Positions 1 through 6,293 of a stretch of DNA of 8,868 bases are shown here, one piece after another. Location of the stretch: assembly GCA_913059105.1 (NCBI GenBank), contig CAJXRL010000098.1, forward strand, positions 1 through 8,868, written 5' to 3'. The notes below the pieces were generated by a model that had not been told where the DNA came from, did not search any database, and was given only the letters and a program-made list of their open reading frames with translations. The stretch comes from an uncultured Flavobacteriales bacterium. Its GTDB lineage: Bacteria > Bacteroidota > Bacteroidia > Flavobacteriales_E > Vicingaceae. Made by a program: the position numbers and the translations under genes. Every line of letters begins with the position of its first letter. The first letter of the stretch is position 1.

Positions 1-29
1 GTGGGCTCGGAGATGTGTATAAGAGACAG
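1..29. other. Nextera Read 2 adapter remnant (synthetic)
   Basis: These bases match the Illumina Nextera Read 2 transposase adapter lacking its first five bases. Positions 11-29 are the 19-bp Tn5 mosaic end AGATGTGTATAAGAGACAG, and positions 1-10 are the adapter's GTGGGCTCGG. The same sequence recurs in inverted orientation at the right end. It is untrimmed library sequence at the contig edge, not a biological feature, and genomic sequence begins at about position 30. Confidence 0.98.
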
Positions 30-842
30 ATAATAGCCTTTGTCGAAATGGTAAATTCCTTTTGGCTGCAAGTCTGCAATCGGAGAGGTTACAAGTACTT
101 GCGCTCGAGCCGGAGAGACATCTTCGTTTGGTAAGAACTGTTTCGCCAATCCATTCACACAAATGGCAAGATTCTTAAATGCTATTTTTCCATAATTGGT
201 AGCCACTTCATTCTCCAAAATTTCGGTAACCTGAATAGAATTTAAAATTTCAATTCCTAGGGATTTTGCCAAATAGACGAGGCCTTTCATCATTTTTCCT
301 GTGTCTATTTGCCCTTCTGCTGCATTTGCAATTGATTGTTGAAAGCCATTCATTCCACTTTCCGAAATATGCTTTGAAGCGTTTCGAAATACTCTAGGAA
401 TAGAAGTAATGTTTTCTAAGGCTGAATTCAAGTAATCCATCTTTTCAAGACAATTGGAATACAAGTCTTTCTCTTTAGCTTGAAACAATTCATGCGAGCC
501 TAATTTCTGAAAGTCAAGCGTTTCGTCTGATAATAAATGTCTTAAATACAATAAGCCTTTCCATCGTTTCTCAACTGTTTCAAAAACTTCGCTTTCTGAG
601 CTATTTTCTAAATCATCTAGTAATTCCGAAGCGCTTCCAATACATGCAAAGCCTGCATTTTTTGTACTAGCACCAGAAGGTAAGTACCCTCTTTCAATTA
701 CTAAAACCTTCTTTTTGGGAAGTTTTTTCTTAAGATGAATAGCTGTGGACAAACCAACAATTCCCGAACCGATGATTAAATAATCAACGTTGTATAGGAA
801 ACTTTCTTTTTCCCAAAAGGATAAGTTGGAGAAGGGCATCAT
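30..842 (-). CDS. DAO-family FAD-dependent oxidoreductase, C-terminus cut off by contig edge
   Basis: This is a partial gene of 271 codons that runs into the left adapter. The N-terminus holds a Rossmann dinucleotide-binding motif, GSGIVG (residues 25-30), followed by a beta strand ending in VLVIERG, whose Glu50 is expected to hold the FAD ribose. Next comes the SGASTKNAGFAC segment (56-67) typical of the glycine/D-amino-acid oxidase superfamily. The N-terminal SFWEKESFLYNVD stretch resembles an uncharacterised Bacteroidota subgroup. The family oxidises amines or amino acids with FAD, but the substrate here is unknown. Full-length relatives are about 370 residues, so roughly 100 C-terminal residues are missing. 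Two adjacent ATG codons (842-840 and 839-837) are equally plausible starts, and no Shine-Dalgarno sequence helps to choose. The gene begins 22 bp after the preceding hypothetical gene and is probably cotranscribed with it. Confidence 0.88.
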
Positions 843-859
843 GGGTTAAAAGTAGCGAA

Positions 860-882
860 ATTGACTATTTTTTATAGTCAAT
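860..882 (-). repeat. 9-bp inverted repeat (hairpin) across the stop codon of the small hypothetical gene
   Basis: ATTGACTAT (860-868) and ATAGTCAAT (874-882) are perfect reverse complements separated by five T residues on the plus strand. In minus-strand RNA this makes a 9-bp AU-rich stem with an A5 loop that includes the TAG stop of the 125-aa gene and lies just before the oxidoreductase start. No long U tract follows it, so it is at best a weak attenuator or processing site. A chance palindrome in AT-rich DNA is possible. Confidence 0.35.
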
Positions 883-1242
883 GTGCACTTTTAATTTCTG
901 AGTTGCCAAATCTAAAGTAGCGAACCACTTGGTGTATTCGTCTTCATTTGAATTAATGTATAGACTGTCCTTCAGTTCGAATTTATTTCGAGATACATAT
1001 CGATCGATATCTTCTGGTTTCAATTTTAAAGTGAATTCAGCATCTTTAGTTCCATCAGCGCATTTGCAGGATGAGTTTTTAACTTCAGGAATATCAATCC
1101 CAGTTCGAACTTCAATGTTATCGATATTAAACCTTTTACAATCTTGATGACTAAATATTTGCTTATTCAATAATCTGCAAGCGCCCATGAATAGGAGCAT
1201 AGCAATAGCAATTCCACCAAAAATGTATAGAATTTGTTTCAT
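865..1242 (-). CDS. small hypothetical membrane-anchored or lipoprotein-like protein
   Basis: A 125-residue protein I do not recognise. Residues 4-21 form one hydrophobic segment ending in FMGAC. Cys22 is preceded by Gly-Ala as in a lipobox, but Met sits where Leu is usual, so either a lipoprotein signal or an uncleaved anchor is possible. The rest is hydrophilic and probably faces the periplasm. It contains two further close cysteines, Cys59 and Cys61 (SSCKCADG), and a run of alternating hydrophobic and charged residues that looks beta-rich. It lies between the sodium symporter (89 bp upstream) and the FAD oxidoreductase (22 bp downstream), all on one strand. Nothing in the sequence gives a function. 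The start is the only good ATG before the hydrophobic segment. Confidence 0.7.
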   Translation of the reverse strand: MKQILYIFGGIAIAMLLFMGACRLLNKQIFSHQDCKRFNIDNIEVRTGIDIPEVKNSSCKCADGTKDAEFTLKLKPEDIDRYVSRNKFELKDSLYINSNEDEYTKWFATLDLATQKLKVHIDYKK

Positions 1243-1331
1243 GTTTTTATGAGGAAACGTCGAGGGAAAGGAATTTATTGTTTTACCTTTAAGGATGTGT
1301 CATTGCTTCTAAACTAGAAATTGCTCTATAA

Positions 1332-3029
1332 TTAAGTTATCTTTTTTTTGCTCATTTGCTCTATCAACACCGCAAATCCAATTACCAGCCCTGGAGCAAT
1401 TAAGTTGTACCATAAATAGGCAAGGTTTATGTATTCGTATTTGTTGAGGGTAAACAAGACAATAATAATTGCTTGAGAAATCAGCGCTGCAATAAAAACG
1501 GCATTGCTTTTTACTTTTTTAAAGAAGAACGCGACTAAGAAAACCCCTAAAATGGTTCCATAAAATAAAGAACCTAATATGTTCACTGCTTCAATTAAGT
1601 TGTCGAACAAATCAGCCATTACAGCAAAAATAATCGCCAAAACTCCGAACATAAAGGTGAATAATTTTGAGCGAAGCAGGTAGTGTTTCTCATCACCGTC
1701 TTGTTTGATGTTTCGTTTGTAAATATCTATCGTAGTAGTACTTGCCAACGCATTTAACTCCGCAGAAGTGGAAGACATGGCGGCAGAAAAAATAACTGCT
1801 AACAATAATCCAATCAGTCCTATGGGTAGAAAATTGGTGACAAAAGTGATGAAGATGTAATCATCATCCTCTGTTGAAGCATCGGGGTCGGCTTTTAAAA
1901 TAAGGGCTTTACTGTCTTTCATTAAAGCTTGCTCTTGGACGTGATATTCCTGAATAGCGCTTTTCAATTCTTGGTCTTCTGGGTTCTCGTTGTATTGAAA
2001 TATAAGATCCTTCTTTGCATCAAAAACAGTTTGCTGCTTTTCTTCTAAGGCTTTATATTGGATGGCATATTCCGACCGTTTTACCATTTCTACATTCTCT
2101 GCATTAAAGTGCAGTGGAGGCATTACAAACTGGTAAAACAAGAACAATAAAATTCCAACAAAAAGGATAAAGAATTGCATTGGAATTTTTAGCAAACCAT
2201 TAAACATTAGTCCTAATCTACTCTCTCTAATAGAACTACCCGAAAGATACCGTTGCACTTGAGATTGATCGGTTCCGAAATAACTCAGTTGCAAGAAGAA
2301 ACCTCCTAAAATTCCTGACCAAATGTTGTAACGACTACCCGGATCAAAATTCCAATCGATTACTTCCATTTTATCCATCACTCCGGCTACTTGTATTCCT
2401 TCAGAAAAGGACATGGTATCGGTTAAATAAGAGATAAGGAATCCTGCTGCAATGAACATTCCTAAAAAGATAACCCCCATTTGCTGTTTGTGGGTTTGAC
2501 TCACCGCTTTTGTGCCCCCAGATACAGTATAAATAATGACTAGGCCACCAATGAAAAAGATGGTGTAATTCAATTCTATTGAAAGTATTTGAGAAAGAAT
2601 AATGGCAGGCGCATAAATGGTTATTCCTGCGGCTAATCCACGTTGCAATAAAAATAGAGAGGCTGTAAGCATCCTGGTTTTATTGTCAAATCGAGACTCT
2701 AAAAATTCATAAGCGGTATAGACCTTTAGCTTGTAATAGAGGGGAATAAATACGGTAGAAATAACAATCATGGCCAAAGGCAAACCAAAGTAGAATTGCA
2801 CAAAGCCCATGCCTTCCATGTAGGCTTGCCCGGGAGTAGATAAAAAGGTAATTGCCGATGCCTGTGTTGCCATTACCGACAAACCAATCGTCCACCAATT
2901 TGATTCTTTACCACCTAGTAAATAACCTTCGATATTTTTAGTTCCTCTAGTTTTCCAAACACCGTAAGCTACAATGGTGAAAAGCGTGCCAAGCATTACG
3001 GTCCAATCAATCCAACTTAATCCGTTCAT
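1332..3029 (-). CDS. sodium:solute symporter (SSS family), start reassigned to couple with the small upstream ORF
   Basis: A 565-residue multi-pass inner-membrane transporter of the SSS family (TC 2.A.21), which drives solute uptake with a sodium gradient. The first LeuT-core helix, SVMATQASAITFLS, and the later SAAMSSTSAELNALAS align with the vSGLT Na2 sites. They supply Ala54 and Ala57, then Ala416, Ser419 and Ser420 (numbered from this start), so sodium coupling looks intact. GTDQSQVQRYLSG (252-264) is a family signature. An unusually long charged segment (about 304-390) lies between core helices 7 and 8, the position of extracellular loop 4. A further in-frame ATG at 3053 would add eight residues. 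I prefer 3029 because its ATG overlaps the TGA of the preceding small ORF (ATGA), and MNGLSWIDW is a typical family N-terminus. The substrate is unknown; sugars, amino acids, sialic acid and similar solutes occur in the family. Confidence 0.93.
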   Translation of the reverse strand: MNGLSWIDWTVMLGTLFTIVAYGVWKTRGTKNIEGYLLGGKESNWWTIGLSVMATQASAITFLSTPGQAYMEGMGFVQFYFGLPLAMIVISTVFIPLYYKLKVYTAYEFLESRFDNKTRMLTASLFLLQRGLAAGITIYAPAIILSQILSIELNYTIFFIGGLVIIYTVSGGTKAVSQTHKQQMGVIFLGMFIAAGFLISYLTDTMSFSEGIQVAGVMDKMEVIDWNFDPGSRYNIWSGILGGFFLQLSYFGTDQSQVQRYLSGSSIRESRLGLMFNGLLKIPMQFFILFVGILLFLFYQFVMPPLHFNAENVEMVKRSEYAIQYKALEEKQQTVFDAKKDLIFQYNENPEDQELKSAIQEYHVQEQALMKDSKALILKADPDASTEDDDYIFITFVTNFLPIGLIGLLLAVIFSAAMSSTSAELNALASTTTIDIYKRNIKQDGDEKHYLLRSKLFTFMFGVLAIIFAVMADLFDNLIEAVNILGSLFYGTILGVFLVAFFFKKVKSNAVFIAALISQAIIIVLFTLNKYEYINLAYLWYNLIAPGLVIGFAVLIEQMSKKKIT

Positions 3030-3154
3030 GCTGCATAGGTATTTGACATCCAAATAAAGAGTATAATCAAGACTACTTCAAACAGTAAAATAAAAGTGTA
3101 TAAACCTTTCCACTCCTTGAAAAAAGGGGGTTTTTCTTCGAGCTTATTTTCCAT
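3026..3154 (-). CDS. 42-aa single-helix membrane protein between the PIG-L deacetylase and the symporter
   Basis: This short ORF encodes 42 residues. The N-terminal part is hydrophilic and proline/aromatic-rich (EKPPFFKEWKGLY, residues 7-19), and a single hydrophobic helix follows (about 20-36) with Glu26 buried in it. The C-terminus is SNTYAA. Lysines before the helix favour a cytoplasmic N-terminus. Its ATG lies inside the last codons of the deacetylase gene (11-bp overlap), and its TGA overlaps the symporter ATG by 4 bp, so translation of all three is probably coupled. Some solute symporters have a small membrane subunit encoded just upstream (YhdT with PanF, and DUF4212 proteins), but those have more helices. 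From memory, similar short ORFs with a KPP-F-K-W motif precede SSS genes in other Bacteroidota. A role as symporter accessory subunit is inference. Confidence 0.78.
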   Translation of the reverse strand: MENKLEEKPPFFKEWKGLYTFILLFEVVLIILFIWMSNTYAA

Positions 3155-5606
3155 AAGAAATCATGTTAGTCAATAAACGATATGCTCCGGGAACGCCTGC
3201 AGGCAATTGACGGAAGAAGGAAATTCCTGTAAAAATAAAATGACCTTTTCCGTAATCCGTTACCAAAATACTTCCTTTTTGTGGCTTTTCTCCTGGGTCA
3301 TTCCATGCAATTATTGCAGTGTACTTTTCATCCCATTCGTCGGCAAAGTATAAACCTCTTTCTTGCACCCAATTGTCAAAATCTTTTTCCGTCAGTTTGT
3401 TCGGAATATTCAATAATGCATGTTTTGGAGCTAAAAAGGTAGGTTTTGCTTCTTCTTTTGTTACTCTCTTTCTTGATAGTTGAAAAGGGTAAGGTCCAAT
3501 TGCTCCTTTTGCAATTCCTCTAGAAGTATTGTATTGAACAATTACGTTACCGCCATTTTTTACAAATTCATTCAGAATTACATTCCCATTCTTCATGCTA
3601 GGTTCCGTGTTATATGCTCGAATTCCAACCATAATGGTTTCAAAATTTGACAAATCCATTACTGCTAAATCTTTGGCTTCAAAAGAAACTACATTGAATC
3701 CAACTCCACCTAAATTCTGAGCGACTTCATCGCCGCTACCTTTAACATAACCAATGGTATTAACCGTCTTGCTTAAATCCATTTTTACCACTTTGGCAAT
3801 GGCATCAGGGAACATAATCTGTGGTAAAACATGATCGTAATCAATTCTTTGAACTGATTTTGCAGCTTGTCCGTTTACCATAAACTGAATGTCTCCTGTT
3901 GAAGGATTTTCTGGAGGAGTTAATTGAAAATTGAGCGCTTTTTGTTCCCCTACAAAACTGAAATTAAACTCAATTTCTGAAGGCTCCACTATCCAACCTT
4001 TTGGGGTTTTTAAACTGATCTTTCCATTTGTCCCAACTTTATTTCCTTCTGCAAGAAAGCTAATACTTTGCACTTCGTTTGTAGAAAAAATGTACACTTT
4101 ATCTGCAGGAGTTATTGTTACCAGTGGGCTGATTGTCACATTGCGATGTAACTCTCCTTTCACTCGATCTGTCGATTTGTAATCAATAGCTTCTTCGAAT
4201 TCGATATCTTCTCCGAATAGATTAATAGTATAGGTAAATGTTTGTATCGCGCCTGCTTCAGGCTGACCTCTTAACTCAGAGGCACCGAAGAACATTTTTT
4301 GCTGGTATTTTTCATAAGGCAACCAATAGGGATGTGAAATACCACCTAAGGTTTGGTAGTTGAAAGTAAAAGTTTTGAGCTCGTTAGATTCTAGAGGGAT
4401 AGAGTAGAAGGTAGAATCTAACGCAGGTTTAACCGATTTTAAGTTCATTGAGATGTTAGAGCGTTGAACAATAATAAATTGTCCACGAATTGTATCAGTT
4501 CTGACATAGTTAAATTGATTGGCTAGCGCTTCAGCCTTAATTCCTGCAGCTGCTTTTATTATTGCTTTTACATCGGTTAATTTTTGCGCTTTGAAAGAAT
4601 TCTCTGGCATCAAATGTAACTCCTTGTATAGATTTACTAACTTTTCTACAGAGTTGGCCGGTTCCGAGAAGTTGTACGTGGAAATAATTTGATCTACCAA
4701 TTCCACAACCTTTTCACTTCCCTTTACTCTATTCCAACTTGTTTCTATTTCATGAAATAAATCATCATCCTGGGCTGGTGAACCTGCAGTATGTTTTAGA
4801 AATTCCAATTTATTTCCTCGACTCCGGGCACTTCCAAATCCTTGACTTTTATGCTGTGTACGGCTATCTGCTGCAATTTCTGAATAAGAAAGGCCTAATA
4901 ATTCATTGTAATCGCCGATGTTAATTTTGATATATTCTGCTGGGCTTTTAGCAGCTTTCTCAGGAATTTGTTTGTCCCACCAAACTGAGGTGTTCCATAA
5001 AATTCTAGTAGGTTGCCAAACACCAACTGTTTTTAACTGCTCTGGGTAAGCTGTTTTGTCGCCAGCTAATTTAAAAGCTTCTTCAGCCAATATTGCCGAA
5101 GCAGTGTGATGACCATGACCCGCTCTCGAATCCGGTGGGAAACGAGTGACAATTACATCTGGTCTAAATTTTCTAATCACATAAACAACATCAGCCAGCA
5201 CTTCTTTTTTATTCCAATTTTCAAAGGTCTCTTCAGCGGTTTTTGAATAGCCAAAGTCATCCACTCTGGTAAAAAATTGCTCGGCGCCATCTTCTTTTCG
5301 AGCTTCTAATAACTCTTGAGTTCTAAGAACTCCCATAGCATCTCCTTTCTCCGTACCTACTAGGTTTTGGCCACCATCTCCTCTGGTTAAAGAAAGGTAA
5401 GCCGTTCGCGCTAGTTTTTCGTTTTCCAACCAAGCAATTAACCTAGTATTTTCATCGTCTGGATGAGCTGCCAAATATAAAACGTTGGTTACAACATTTA
5501 GCTTTTTAATTTCTTGAAAGATATCTGAAGAGCTTTCAATTGTGCGTTGAGCGAAGATTGAATTTACAACAAATGCGATTATTAAGAGGGAGAATGTTTT
5601 TTTCAT
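3144..5606 (-). CDS. secreted multidomain PIG-L/LmbE-family zinc deacetylase
   Basis: An 820-residue protein with a signal peptide (MKKTFSLLIIAFVVNSIFAQ, probable cleavage near Ala19/Gln20). A PIG-L domain follows (about 36-250) with AHPDDE (47-52), SLTRGDGGQN (72-81) and HGHH (164-167). By analogy with MshB, His48, Asp51 and His167 bind the metal and Asp50 is the base. Family members remove N-acetyl groups from amino sugars or their conjugates (GlcNAc-PI, GlcNAc-inositol, GlcNAc-malate), but those enzymes are about 230-300 residues. The extra 550 residues hold a middle region of beta character, a NEW3-like segment (about 505-590, TPKGWIVEPSEIEF) and a C-terminal Rossmann-like half resembling GATase1/ThuA-type domains (about 615-820). 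Export implies an envelope or extracellular substrate, possibly a glycan, which is not identifiable here. It heads an overlapping unit with the 42-aa membrane protein and the sodium symporter. Confidence 0.9.
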   Translation of the reverse strand: MKKTFSLLIIAFVVNSIFAQRTIESSSDIFQEIKKLNVVTNVLYLAAHPDDENTRLIAWLENEKLARTAYLSLTRGDGGQNLVGTEKGDAMGVLRTQELLEARKEDGAEQFFTRVDDFGYSKTAEETFENWNKKEVLADVVYVIRKFRPDVIVTRFPPDSRAGHGHHTASAILAEEAFKLAGDKTAYPEQLKTVGVWQPTRILWNTSVWWDKQIPEKAAKSPAEYIKINIGDYNELLGLSYSEIAADSRTQHKSQGFGSARSRGNKLEFLKHTAGSPAQDDDLFHEIETSWNRVKGSEKVVELVDQIISTYNFSEPANSVEKLVNLYKELHLMPENSFKAQKLTDVKAIIKAAAGIKAEALANQFNYVRTDTIRGQFIIVQRSNISMNLKSVKPALDSTFYSIPLESNELKTFTFNYQTLGGISHPYWLPYEKYQQKMFFGASELRGQPEAGAIQTFTYTINLFGEDIEFEEAIDYKSTDRVKGELHRNVTISPLVTITPADKVYIFSTNEVQSISFLAEGNKVGTNGKISLKTPKGWIVEPSEIEFNFSFVGEQKALNFQLTPPENPSTGDIQFMVNGQAAKSVQRIDYDHVLPQIMFPDAIAKVVKMDLSKTVNTIGYVKGSGDEVAQNLGGVGFNVVSFEAKDLAVMDLSNFETIMVGIRAYNTEPSMKNGNVILNEFVKNGGNVIVQYNTSRGIAKGAIGPYPFQLSRKRVTKEEAKPTFLAPKHALLNIPNKLTEKDFDNWVQERGLYFADEWDEKYTAIIAWNDPGEKPQKGSILVTDYGKGHFIFTGISFFRQLPAGVPGAYRLLTNMISYGK

Positions 5607-5729
5607 GAAAGCGATTTATGGTCGCTAAAATTAAGGCAAATATGAATGGGGTTTTGTTAAGAATTTGAAAATTGGAATCTGTTACAAATCTTGAGTGTAT
5701 TTTGCGTTTCGGAAACGATTTGCCCGTGA
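5607..5729 (-). promoter_or_regulatory. intergenic leader before the deacetylase-symporter unit, possible promoter
   Basis: This 123-bp gap separates the GNAT stop from the deacetylase start and is the natural place for a promoter of the downstream unit. On the minus strand, CATATTTG (5644-5637) matches the Bacteroidota -7 consensus TAnnTTTG at all but the first base. No TTTG-like -33 box stands at the usual distance, so the call is weak. AGCGA (5610-5614) and TCGCT (5622-5626) could form a 5-bp hairpin just before the start codon. CGTTT (5704-5708) and AAACG (5712-5716) form another short stem without a following U tract. Confidence 0.25.
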
Positions 5730-6293
5730 CTAAATTTTATTCACCAAACAATAAATAGCACTGTCTAAAAACTTTCCATCGAAGAAAAAATTTTCTCTGT
5801 AATGAGCTTCTTTTTCAAAGCCGCACTTCTCTAAGAGTCTTATGGTTGCTAGATTGTACACGTCCGCGTTTGCCTCTATTGAATGAAGCCCTAGTGCATT
5901 AAAAACGTAAGAACTTAAAGCGTTTAAAGCCTCCGTTAAATATCCTTTTTGTTGATAGTCTTGGTGCAATCCATAGCCTATTTCTGTCCGGAAATGCTCA
6001 TAATCGATTGACCAAAACCCGATATAGCCTATTAATTTTTCACTGCCTTTTTCACAAATCTTCCAAGAAATGCCTTTTTTTTGTTGGAACCCATCATGAA
6101 TTTTATGAATGTATTCTTCTGCTTCAGAATGCTCTTTCATCGGATATTTTCCAATGAATCTCATATACTCAGGATTTGAACGCATCTCAAATAGTTCGCC
6201 GGCATCTGAAAGTTGAGGCCATTTTAAATGGAGTCGTTCAGTAACTAAAAGGGGGTGATTTTCGGGAAAAGTTATTTTCAGTGAAGGCATCAT
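5730..6293 (-). CDS. GNAT-family N-acetyltransferase, RimJ/RimL-like
   Basis: A 187-residue cytosolic acetyltransferase of the GNAT fold. It opens with the family-typical LLVTERLHLKWPQLSDAGELFEM (15-37). It has the central strand LIGYIGFWSID (87-97) and the EIGYGLH strand (104-110). The acetyl-CoA pyrophosphate loop QQKGYLTEAL (114-123) fits Q/R-x-x-G-x-G/A. The NLATIRLLEKCGFEKEA segment (147-163) is typical of the RimJ/RimL subgroup, which acetylates protein N-termini, amino acids, antibiotics or sugars. The acceptor here cannot be told. Its ATG (6293-6291) overlaps the TAA of the upstream TPR membrane protein by one base (TAATG), so translation is probably coupled. A second ATG follows directly at 6290-6288. 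Length is normal for the family. Confidence 0.9.
   Translation of the reverse strand: MMPSLKITFPENHPLLVTERLHLKWPQLSDAGELFEMRSNPEYMRFIGKYPMKEHSEAEEYIHKIHDGFQQKKGISWKICEKGSEKLIGYIGFWSIDYEHFRTEIGYGLHQDYQQKGYLTEALNALSSYVFNALGLHSIEANADVYNLATIRLLEKCGFEKEAHYRENFFFDGKFLDSAIYCLVNKI

Noticed and set aside
1302..1324. ATTGCT direct repeats flanking a TTCTA/TAGAA inverted repeat in the gap after the symporter
   Set aside because: The repeats are six and five bases long in AT-rich sequence, with no promoter boxes at proper spacing.
2707..2898. A 63-codon minus-strand ORF in another frame within the symporter gene
   Set aside because: It overlaps conserved symporter sequence and has no protein-family character, so it is an out-of-frame shadow.
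5704..5716. CGTTTCGGAAACG inverted repeat after the GNAT gene, considered as a terminator
   Set aside because: The stem is five base pairs with a 3-nt loop, and A residues rather than U follow it on the transcribed strand.
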